Positions 1 through 5,216 of a stretch of DNA of 8,219 bases are shown one piece after another; within the stretch, counting starts at the first letter, position 1; every line of letters begins with the position of its first letter. The position numbers were made by a program, and so were the translations under genes. The notes under the pieces are model-generated. The model did not search any database. It was not told the DNA's origin and was given only the letters and a program-made list of their open reading frames with translations. Source of the DNA: Lachnospiraceae bacterium (GTDB taxonomy: Bacteria > Bacillota_A > Clostridia > Lachnospirales > Lachnospiraceae); contig JAGOGN010000063.1 of NCBI GenBank assembly GCA_017996675.1, positions 1 to 8,219 of the forward strand. Direction: 5' to 3'.

Positions 1-105
1 TGGAAATCTAACGTTAAATCAGTTAGATGCAAAGTTAACGGAGCTGCGAAGAGGATGTATGTTTGTACTTCCTGTTTAAGAAGCGGAAAAGTTGAAAGAG
101 TTTAA
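1..105 (+). CDS. rpmB: 50S ribosomal protein L28, C-terminal part (5' end outside window)
   Basis: The first 34 codons read in frame 1 give the tail of ribosomal protein L28 and stop at TAA 103-105. The fragment begins WKSNVKSVRC, contains KVNGAAKRMYVCTSC and ends LRSGKVERV. It matches the conserved L28 C-terminus as I remember it (WKPNV..V...VNG..KR.YVCT.CLRSGKV.R). The CTSC pair is the second CxxC half of the zinc-binding form of L28; the first pair would lie upstream of the window. L28 is a small protein of the large ribosomal subunit, normally about 60 residues, so roughly half is visible. It is the only plus-strand gene here and converges on the minus-strand operon. A strong intrinsic terminator follows 13 bp after the stop codon. 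I am very sure of the identity; the start cannot be seen. Confidence 0.93.
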   Translation, partial: WKSNVKSVRCKVNGAAKRMYVCTSCLRSGKVERV

Positions 106-118
106 CAAACATGTAATG

Positions 119-147
119 AAAACCGGAAATTAATTTCCGGTTTTTTT
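119..147 (+). terminator. Rho-independent terminator of rpmB
   Basis: A perfect inverted repeat (aaaaccggaaat / atttccggtttt, arms 119-130 and 133-144, extremely short A/T centre) runs directly into seven T's at 141-147. It begins 13 bp after the rpmB stop codon. This is a textbook intrinsic terminator for plus-strand transcription. In the other direction the arm is preceded by only four A's (a run of four T's on the minus strand), so it could act weakly as a bidirectional terminator for stray minus-strand transcripts. Confidence 0.9.
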
Positions 148-167
148 ATGTGCGCGAGTGATGAGGA

Positions 168-197
168 AAATACAAATGTGCTCGCATATTTGTATTT
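168..197. repeat. A/T-rich 14-bp hairpin
   Basis: Arms 168-181 and 184-197 are complementary over 14 pairs with one G-T wobble, leaving a 2-nt centre (in practice a 4-nt loop). It is not followed by a T-tract on either strand, so it is not a canonical terminator. It lies between the rpmB terminator and the first GC-rich 50-bp repeat. It is preceded by the octamer GTGCGCGA (150-157), which also ends both 50-bp repeats, so it may belong to the same composite repetitive element. The pairing is directly visible; the membership is inference. Confidence 0.65.
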
Positions 198-207
198 GAC
201 GAACGCC

Positions 208-257
208 GCGTCAGCCGGTGCTCTCTCGCGCAGCGAGGAGCAAACCGGAGTGCGCGA
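208..257. repeat. 50-bp GC-rich direct repeat, copy 1 (palindromic, REP-like)
   Basis: This 50-bp block is identical, base for base, to 272-321. It is about 70 percent G+C in otherwise A/T-rich surroundings. It folds into a long imperfect hairpin: 215-229 pairs with 233-248 around a 3-nt loop (GCA), with one single-base bulge and a two-A bulge. The flanking GCG at 208-210 can pair with CGC at 253-255. Neither strand has a T-tract next to this copy. A short, GC-rich, palindromic intergenic unit present in more than one copy is typical of REP/MITE-like dispersed repeats. I cannot count genomic copies from this window. Confidence 0.85.
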
Positions 258-265
258 ACAACAAT

Positions 266-320
266 AAAAAAGCGTCAGCCGGTGCTCTCTCGCGCAGCGA
301 GGAGCAAACCGGAGTGCGCG
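266..320 (-). terminator. Putative intrinsic terminator of the Nudix-ytfJ operon, formed by repeat copy 2
   Basis: Read on the minus strand, the GC-rich hairpin of repeat copy 2 is followed directly by six T's (A's at 266-271 on the plus strand). It begins about 16 bp after the ytfJ-family stop codon. A long GC-rich stem followed by a U-tract is the intrinsic-terminator layout. The innermost, best-paired part ends 7 nt before the T's, and the outer stem closes only through GCG/CGC plus a CA/TG step. It is therefore a less tidy terminator than the one after rpmB. Confidence 0.55.
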
Positions 321-321
321 A
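272..321. repeat. 50-bp GC-rich direct repeat, copy 2
   Basis: An exact copy of 208-257 with a 64-bp period; the two are separated by a 14-bp A-rich linker (258-271). It has the same imperfect hairpin (279-293 with 297-312) and the same terminal octamer GTGCGCGA (314-321). This copy sits only 15 bp past the stop codon of the ytfJ-family gene. On the minus strand it is followed immediately by six T's, so this copy may have been recruited as a terminator. Confidence 0.85.
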
Positions 322-323
322 GA

Positions 324-353
324 AAGAAGCAATGACCTAGGCCATTGCTTCTT
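324..353 (-). other. Hairpin overlapping the ytfJ-family stop codon
   Basis: Arms 324-334 and 343-353 form 11 perfect pairs. An A-C mismatch and a CCTAGG apex follow, which contains the TAG stop codon (337-339). The 5' arm on the mRNA therefore codes the last residues (EEAMA). On the minus strand only a short pyrimidine run (TTCTTTCT) follows, so by itself it is a weak terminator. It may instead protect the mRNA 3' end, or act together with the stronger GC-rich hairpin 3 bp further on. Confidence 0.45.
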
Positions 354-759
354 CTTTTTGTTCTTGTTCTTTTACTTTTTCTGTAGCTTCTTTTATAATG
401 GATTCTCCATCTAATGGGGAATCTTTCTTCTTTGCCTGAAATTTATGAACTAAATCTGGAACCATGTCTAGTATTTTAGTCATTGTATCCTGATTTCGAA
501 CATTTACTAATTTAGTAGTACCATTTTGAATAACCAGAATTGCGCTAGGAGTCATCTTCGCTCCCATTCCACCTGCTCCATTATTTTTCTTTTCCTGGGA
601 AAAAGCTCCGGCAGCAACACCAAATGAAACATCTGCTAGTGGAAGTATAATGGTATCACCAATATGGATGGCCTCACCGACAACGGTTTTGGTTGTAATA
701 AAACTATCCATTCCTTTGAATAAAGACTCTACTGTTGATGCAAAATTATTTTCTGACAT
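337..759 (-). CDS. ytfJ: YtfJ/GerW-family sporulation protein
   Basis: A 140-residue protein of the Spore_YtfJ (GerW) family. The family is small, soluble and found in spore formers; in Bacillus subtilis YtfJ is linked to spore germination, though its biochemistry is not settled. Visible family features are the short helical N-terminus, an IHIGDTIILPLADVSFG core at about 31-47, a glycine-rich stretch (VAAGAF, then NNGAGGMGAKMTPSAILVI at about 48-77) and the following NGTTKLVNV strand. The C-terminal 35 residues are charged (KEQEQKEE) and look disordered. The ATG is preceded by AGGAGG at 767-772 with a 7-nt spacer. That ribosome-binding site overlaps the stop codon of the DUF2953 gene, so the two are probably co-translated. 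The neighbouring DUF2953 gene matches the Bacillus ytfI-ytfJ arrangement and supports the call. It is the last gene of its operon. Confidence 0.93.
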   Translation of the reverse strand: MSENNFASTVESLFKGMDSFITTKTVVGEAIHIGDTIILPLADVSFGVAAGAFSQEKKNNGAGGMGAKMTPSAILVIQNGTTKLVNVRNQDTMTKILDMVPDLVHKFQAKKKDSPLDGESIIKEATEKVKEQEQKEEAMA

Positions 760-763
760 GATG

Positions 764-1585
764 TTACCTCCTGTTTAATAGAATTGTACGAATTTGTTTG
801 TTTGCGAATAATCGTATTCCAAGAATGAGTATGTGAATACCAAATAAATCGCCTTTACATGATAGTAATCCTTCAACATAAGTACTTTCACTAGTGAAAT
901 CAGGCATAATAGAGACATTCTTCTGGTAGACAAAAGGAAAAATGGATAATACCCCTAGAATCTCTCCTGTTAATGCAGGATCTGTTGTTGAAAAAGCGAT
1001 ATCTGCTTTGATTTGACTTGGTTTAACATGTTTCAAAAGAAATTTGAACTGTTTGAGCATAAATCGAATAAGCTCTTTATTTTCTTCCTTTGATATGGCT
1101 TCACGAAAGGTCTTAAATTTAGAAAGAAAATCAAACGGCTTCTTTTCTTTCTTCAATTTTTTCGCTTTCTTTTTCTTTCTTTTGTGTAGCTTTTCTTTGG
1201 TTACTTTCGTATGGACTTTCTCTTCCTGTACAAAACTAGAAACTGGTTCGCTTGTTGTTTGTTTAGGTGTTGCAGAGATATCTGTTAAAAGTGCTTCTGC
1301 CTTTGTATTTGAAACATGCGACGATTTCTTCGCCTTCGCAGTTGCTTTCTTTTTAAATGGATACCAGATGTAAGTTTGAAACGAATCATTTTGATAACCA
1401 AATCCGAATTGAATTAAGCCAAAAAGCCATTGAACCTTCCCAGCAAATTCGTAAGGTGGTCCGTTTCCAGATATCTGGTAACGAATGGGAAGAAAAAGAA
1501 TCACTGCAAGCAAAAACAAGAGTAATAAAAATAGAGCAAGTAAAATAAAACCAATGATCTTAAGAAATCCAATTATGAAAACCAT
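764..1585 (-). CDS. DUF2953 membrane-anchored protein (YtfI-like)
   Basis: A 273-residue protein with one strong N-terminal membrane segment (about 3-34, almost all I/L/F/V/A) ending in PIRYQISG. A short conserved segment follows (FAGKVQWLFGLIQFGFGYQ, about 47-65), then a low-complexity linker (about 80-150) that becomes extremely lysine-rich (HKRKKKKAKKLKKEKK). The C-terminal globular part (about 165-273) carries the family-like TTDPALTGEILGVLSIFPF and a D/EG...KGD motif. This architecture, and the position just upstream of ytfJ, fit DUF2953. The family is linked to sporulation only by context and its function is unknown. The ATG has GAGG at 1593-1596 with a 7-nt spacer and overlaps the upstream gene by 13 bp, which points to translational coupling. 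The lysine codons make a long A/G-only tract on the coding strand. Confidence 0.82.
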   Translation of the reverse strand: MVFIIGFLKIIGFILLALFLLLLFLLAVILFLPIRYQISGNGPPYEFAGKVQWLFGLIQFGFGYQNDSFQTYIWYPFKKKATAKAKKSSHVSNTKAEALLTDISATPKQTTSEPVSSFVQEEKVHTKVTKEKLHKRKKKKAKKLKKEKKPFDFLSKFKTFREAISKEENKELIRFMLKQFKFLLKHVKPSQIKADIAFSTTDPALTGEILGVLSIFPFVYQKNVSIMPDFTSESTYVEGLLSCKGDLFGIHILILGIRLFANKQIRTILLNRR

Positions 1586-1905
1586 TTTTTATCCTCTGTA
1601 TCTGAAAAATACTGTCGTATATTGATCGCTGGGTCAAAAATTAGTACATCCTGAACGATACGTTCTACAACAGACAGCGCATCTTGATAGTCTCTTGCAA
1701 TTCCAATAATGGATAAATCTTTTTTCGGATAAGCTTTTTGAACCAATTCACGAGCTGGTATTAAATCCAGCTGTTCAGAATCGGATAATGCAAGCGTAAT
1801 AATATAAGTATTCAGCAATAAAACGTTATGCTTCACACAAAAACGGATTCGCTTACATTTTCTTGGAGACAAATCCCCATAATACAGTTGTCTATACCAT
1901 CTCAT
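1573..1905 (-). CDS. Conserved hypothetical protein, 110 residues
   Basis: I recall similar proteins in Lachnospiraceae but cannot name a family or function. It is soluble, with no membrane segment or signal peptide. A basic N-terminus starts MRWYRQLYYGD and continues with SPRKCKRIRFCVKHN. A predicted alternating core follows (VLLLNTYIITLAL; LDLIPARELV; LSIIGIARDYQDALSVVERIVQDV) and ends in the acidic tail FSDTEDKKWFS. The strand-helix-strand-helix pattern suggests a small alpha/beta fold. I chose the ATG at 1905 because it gives a natural MRWYR start and lies 15 bp after the Nudix stop codon. Two in-frame alternatives exist: GTG at 1914 and a TTG at 1920 directly abutting that stop. No strong Shine-Dalgarno is visible for any of them, so translation may depend on coupling. 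The 3' end overlaps the DUF2953 gene by 13 bp. Confidence 0.75.
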   Translation of the reverse strand: MRWYRQLYYGDLSPRKCKRIRFCVKHNVLLLNTYIITLALSDSEQLDLIPARELVQKAYPKKDLSIIGIARDYQDALSVVERIVQDVLIFDPAINIRQYFSDTEDKKWFS

Positions 1906-1920
1906 ATTCTTCACTCTCAA

Positions 1921-2373
1921 CTAAAAATACTTTCGGTTTCCCCATAAATTACGCTTTTTTAATTCCAAGTATTCATTATACGCTTTCTCTAAAATCAACT
2001 TTTCATTTGGAAATTTAAGTAAATGATAAGCTTCATGATACTTATAGAATCCTGAATCTTCAAAAAACTCTTCTTTTTGTGGTTTGCTGTAGTAGCTGTC
2101 TGCCATCATCAGGTACCAGTGAACTTTTTTGTTAATTACGTCATCCGGTATGCTGAATGTATATTGAGTTTTGTCGATATACTTGATGATTGAGGCTTCT
2201 GCTCCAGTCTCTTCACGCACTTCTCGTACAGCGGTATCTTTATAATCTTCGCCATCTTCTACAGTACCTTTTGGAAGTACCCAACCTTCATATTTGTTTT
2301 TGAAATTCTTATAGAGCAAAAGAACTTTTCCACGAAATATTACTACACCGCCACAACTCGTTGCTTCAATCAT
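1921..2373 (-). CDS. Nudix hydrolase
   Basis: A 150-residue single-domain Nudix protein. The signature GX5EX7REUXEEXGU is complete: G36, E42, R50, E51, E54, E55 and G57 (REVREETGA at 50-58), preceded by the usual WVLPKG strand. The glutamates bind the Mg ions that cleave a nucleoside diphosphate linked to another moiety. The substrate cannot be read from the sequence; dinucleoside polyphosphates, oxidised nucleotides and RNA 5' caps are all possible in such small single-domain members. The ATG has AGGAGG at 2381-2386 with a 7-nt spacer. It is the first gene of the group that runs through the 110-residue protein and DUF2953 to ytfJ, with a candidate promoter just upstream. Confidence 0.92.
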   Translation of the reverse strand: MIEATSCGGVVIFRGKVLLLYKNFKNKYEGWVLPKGTVEDGEDYKDTAVREVREETGAEASIIKYIDKTQYTFSIPDDVINKKVHWYLMMADSYYSKPQKEEFFEDSGFYKYHEAYHLLKFPNEKLILEKAYNEYLELKKRNLWGNRKYF

Positions 2374-2408
2374 TGCAAATCCTCCTGTATGCGGTAAATC
2401 TATCCATT

Positions 2409-2437
2409 AGTATACATCTTTTTAGGTTTCATAGCAA
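2409..2437 (-). promoter_or_regulatory. Candidate sigma-A promoter for the Nudix-ytfJ operon
   Basis: On the minus strand TTGCTA (2432-2437) and TATACT (2409-2414) are separated by exactly 17 bp. The -10 matches consensus at 5 of 6 positions and the -35 at 4 of 6. The start of transcription would fall near 2402, giving a leader of about 28 nt before the Nudix ATG. It lies in the only sizeable gap in this part of the window (2374-2460). No clear terminator for the PBP gene is visible in the gap, so read-through from upstream is also likely. Confidence 0.5.
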
Positions 2438-2460
2438 GTAGATACCACAGCCTTCTTTGA

Positions 2461-3903
2461 TTATCTGAAATAAGAATCGAAGACTTTTTTTGCGATTGGG
2501 ACAGCATATTTACTTCCACTTCCACTTTTTTCAACGATAACAGCCAGCGCAATTGTTTTGTTGTTTGCATCTGTTGCATAACCCGTAAACCAGCTATGGG
2601 TAGCGTCACTACTATCACTTACCTGAGCGGAACCTGTCTTGCCAAATGCTTCGTATTGGTTATTTTTAAGTGCTTTTGCTGTGCCTGTTAAAACTGTTTC
2701 GCGCATAAAATCTTGTAAAATAGATGCTTGTGCATTGGTAAAAAGTCGTCCATACTCTTTGGAATCAAAAGATTTTACTCCAACTTCTTTTGCATTTGTC
2801 GTATGGTCAATGACCTGTGTGTTCATTAAAATTCCGTTGTTTGCGATTGCAGAAGAAATCAAAGCCATATGGAGCGGAGAAACAGTAGTTTTTTCCTGTC
2901 CAATTGACGCTTCCATGATGGACGCAGTACTAGAATTTTCATCTAAATGAAACTTGCTTTTAGCAGATGGATATTCCGTTGGTAGTTTTTTGTTAAATAA
3001 TAAGTGATTACATAATTTGGTGAAATCCGTTGGATTCAAAGTTAATCCAATGGTTGCAAATGCACTGTTACAGGATTGCGCAAAAGCTTTTTTCAAATCT
3101 TCATTCCCATGTTTGATGCGATCGTAACATTGGATGGAATTGCCTTTTACTGTTGTACTACCACTGCACTGATAGGAAAATGAAGTGTAATCATCCGGAT
3201 GCTCCTCTAAATATTCAGTTGTCGTAAAAAGTTTAAAAACAGATCCTGGAGCATAACTTCCTTGTGTTGCACGATTAATCAAGACGCTTTCATCCGGATC
3301 TAATTTTAAAAGTCGATCCCAATCTGTAACAATTGTATTTGGGTCAAAATCTGGTTTGGAAACCATGGCTAGAATTTTACCGGTAGAAGGTTCGATTGCA
3401 ATCACTGCACCTTTATAATTGCCTAATGCATCATAAGCAGCTTTTTGCAAATCAACTAAATAAGTCGTATACACGGTATCACCAATATTCTGCTCACCCT
3501 TCACTTCATTCATAATACGTTCTGCAATAAATGAATTAGAACGAAGAAGCTGGAAATTAGCGATACTTTCCACTCCAGCTTTACCGTTTTTACTATAACC
3601 TATTGCATGAGCAAAAAGATTTTGATAAGGATAGACGCGTACTTCTTTTCCTTCAGAATCTTTTTGAGTTTTGGCTAAAACTTTTCCATCAGCGGAAATA
3701 ATACTACCTCTTACAATATATTTTTCAAATGTATCCTGTCTTTTATTATAGGGATTATTAATTGCGGATTCACTTTTAAACACCATAAAGTAGACAAAGT
3801 ATCCAATTAATAAGAAGAATAGAAGAAAAAATGAATAGGTTACAACGGCAAACTCTTTATTTCTTTTTGCCTGAGTGGGTTTTGATGTAGAGTTTTTATT
3901 CAT
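2461..3903 (-). CDS. Class B penicillin-binding protein (PbpA/FtsI-type transpeptidase)
   Basis: A 480-residue peptidoglycan D,D-transpeptidase that crosslinks stem peptides outside the cell. It has a basic cytoplasmic tail (1-17), one membrane anchor (about 18-42) and a short pedestal starting NPYNKR and VRGSIISADGKVLA (about 50-78), then the penicillin-binding domain. All three active-site motifs are present: SVFK with catalytic S221 and K224 (in YAPGSVFK), SCN at 277-279, and KTGSA at 422-426. At 480 residues with a short pedestal it resembles the PbpA type usually found beside a SEDS gene, rather than a large PASTA-bearing division PBP. The ATG at 3901-3903 is preceded by AGGAGA (3909-3914) and overlaps the SEDS gene by 8 bp (ATGAATAA). 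An upstream in-frame ATG at 3957 lacks that site and would bury the start deep in the SEDS gene. Confidence 0.94.
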   Translation of the reverse strand: MNKNSTSKPTQAKRNKEFAVVTYSFFLLFFLLIGYFVYFMVFKSESAINNPYNKRQDTFEKYIVRGSIISADGKVLAKTQKDSEGKEVRVYPYQNLFAHAIGYSKNGKAGVESIANFQLLRSNSFIAERIMNEVKGEQNIGDTVYTTYLVDLQKAAYDALGNYKGAVIAIEPSTGKILAMVSKPDFDPNTIVTDWDRLLKLDPDESVLINRATQGSYAPGSVFKLFTTTEYLEEHPDDYTSFSYQCSGSTTVKGNSIQCYDRIKHGNEDLKKAFAQSCNSAFATIGLTLNPTDFTKLCNHLLFNKKLPTEYPSAKSKFHLDENSSTASIMEASIGQEKTTVSPLHMALISSAIANNGILMNTQVIDHTTNAKEVGVKSFDSKEYGRLFTNAQASILQDFMRETVLTGTAKALKNNQYEAFGKTGSAQVSDSSDATHSWFTGYATDANNKTIALAVIVEKSGSGSKYAVPIAKKVFDSYFR

Positions 3904-5215
3904 TTTGCTCTCCTTTCTTTTTCGTACTAAGTAAATATAATCCTTGAATAATAGCAATCATGATGAAGGAACTTAATAATGAGCTGCCACCATAACTGAC
4001 AAAAGGTAAGGTTACACCAGTGGATGGAATCATTTTAATAACGCCTCCAATATTAATAAATACCTGGACGCCATAAACGGAACCTAAACCTAATGCAATG
4101 AGTTTGTGGAATTGATTTTTAATCTTGAACGCAATATTTAACATTAGTAAAAAACAGCCAATGCATAAAAAAATCAGACAGATTGCAAAAATACCGCCTA
4201 GTTCTTCTGAAATTGCTGAAAAGATAAAATCTTCACTTGCGACTGGAATATTGTTTGGCATTCCTTCAAAGAGTCCCAGTCCAAACCATCCACCAGTTCC
4301 AATTGCAAATAGGGACTGCGAAATCTGATATCCAGCACCATCGATGACTGCAAATGGATCTTTCCATGCTAATACTCTTACTCGTACATGCGAGAAAAAC
4401 TGATACGCTAAAAGGGCTGCACCAGTTCCAGCGAAAAGTCCCAGCGCCATATATCCCATTTTTCTTGTTGCTACATAGAGCATAATTAAAAATGTAAAGA
4501 AATAAATAAAAGCTCCTCCAAGATCATTGGAAATTACCAAAATCAGAACATGTAAAGCGGCAATCATTCCCGTTAATAAGATATTCTTAAATGAAGTATC
4601 CTGATAAAGCATGGAGGCAACAAAAAAAACAAACGTAATTTTTACAAACTCGGATGGTTGAAAACTAATTGGACCAAGAGAAATGGAAAGCTTTGCACCG
4701 TAACTTACAGCGCCTAAAACGGCAACTGTACCTAAGAGCAAGATGCCAACACCCCCGTAAATCCATTTGAACTTTTTGAGGTCCTGAACTTTTTGCATTG
4801 CAAAAGGAACAAGTGCAGACAACAATACAGCTACAAAACAAAAAACAATATGCTTAATTGATTTTGCAAAATTCAGTCTTGGCTGCATGATGAAACCAAT
4901 AACGAGTAACATGCAGATGGTATTGATTAAAATCTTATTTGCTTTTTCATAGAATAAATCATAAATTTTGATGAATACAATGAAAAAGAGAACTTCAAAT
5001 AAAAATAAAATCAGATAATTTTCATCCTTCGTCTGAGTAAATAGTACTCCATATCCAAGAAGTAAAATAAGAAAAAATAATATTCGCTGACGAAGAAATT
5101 CCATTTTAAGTTTTTTAGGCTTTTTGTATCTCATTGATGCAAAGATCTCGAGTGTAAAAAGCGCTAGCAGAATGATTAATATAATTTTTGATAACTGAAC
5201 GATTAGGTTGTTCAT
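3896..5215 (-). CDS. SEDS peptidoglycan glycosyltransferase (FtsW/RodA/SpoVE family)
   Basis: A 439-residue polytopic membrane protein that should polymerise lipid II into glycan strands. About ten to twelve hydrophobic segments are visible. SEDS landmarks are SLGPISFQPSEFVKI (179-193), NDLGGAF (230-236), RVRVLAWKDPF (278-288), GYQISQSLFAIGTGGWFGLGL (295-315), EDFIFSAISEELG (328-340) and TGVTLPFVSYGGSSLLSS (399-416). D329 in EDFIF aligns with the catalytic aspartate of RodA. The first 110 or so residues add extra membrane segments before the usual core, as in long FtsW/RodA proteins of actinobacteria and clostridia. The position where most SEDS proteins carry a tryptophan (GAKxW) is serine here (S177). 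AGGAG at 5225-5229 with a 9-nt spacer supports the ATG. It is 1 bp from the U32 gene and overlaps the PBP gene. Whether it serves division, elongation or sporulation cannot be told from sequence. Confidence 0.93.
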   Translation of the reverse strand: MNNLIVQLSKIILIILLALFTLEIFASMRYKKPKKLKMEFLRQRILFFLILLLGYGVLFTQTKDENYLILFLFEVLFFIVFIKIYDLFYEKANKILINTICMLLVIGFIMQPRLNFAKSIKHIVFCFVAVLLSALVPFAMQKVQDLKKFKWIYGGVGILLLGTVAVLGAVSYGAKLSISLGPISFQPSEFVKITFVFFVASMLYQDTSFKNILLTGMIAALHVLILVISNDLGGAFIYFFTFLIMLYVATRKMGYMALGLFAGTGAALLAYQFFSHVRVRVLAWKDPFAVIDGAGYQISQSLFAIGTGGWFGLGLFEGMPNNIPVASEDFIFSAISEELGGIFAICLIFLCIGCFLLMLNIAFKIKNQFHKLIALGLGSVYGVQVFINIGGVIKMIPSTGVTLPFVSYGGSSLLSSFIMIAIIQGLYLLSTKKKGEQNE

Positions 5216-5216
5216 T

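Noticed and set aside
208..321. CRISPR array
   Set aside because: Only two repeats, 50 bp long, separated by a 14-bp A-rich linker, with no spacers of normal size and no cas genes. The structure fits a palindromic intergenic repeat instead.
102..332. Minus-strand open frame of 76 codons over the intergenic repeats
   Set aside because: Its codons come from the two GC-rich repeats, the A/T hairpin and the rpmB terminator, it runs back into the rpmB stop region, and it resembles no protein. It is a by-product of the repeats.
1044..1373. Plus-strand open frame of 109 codons, phenylalanine-rich
   Set aside because: It is antisense to the lysine-rich part of the DUF2953 gene; the F-runs are simply the complement of AAA/AAG codons, and there is no ribosome-binding site.
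2400..2618. Minus-strand frame of 72 codons extending past the PBP stop
   Set aside because: It overlaps the PBP 3' end in another frame, has no recognisable motif, and the PBP frame with its KTG motif clearly owns this DNA.
3904..3957. Upstream start adding 18 residues to the PBP
   Set aside because: The extension lies inside the SEDS gene without a Shine-Dalgarno, while ATG 3903 has AGGAGA and yields a normal basic tail before the membrane anchor.
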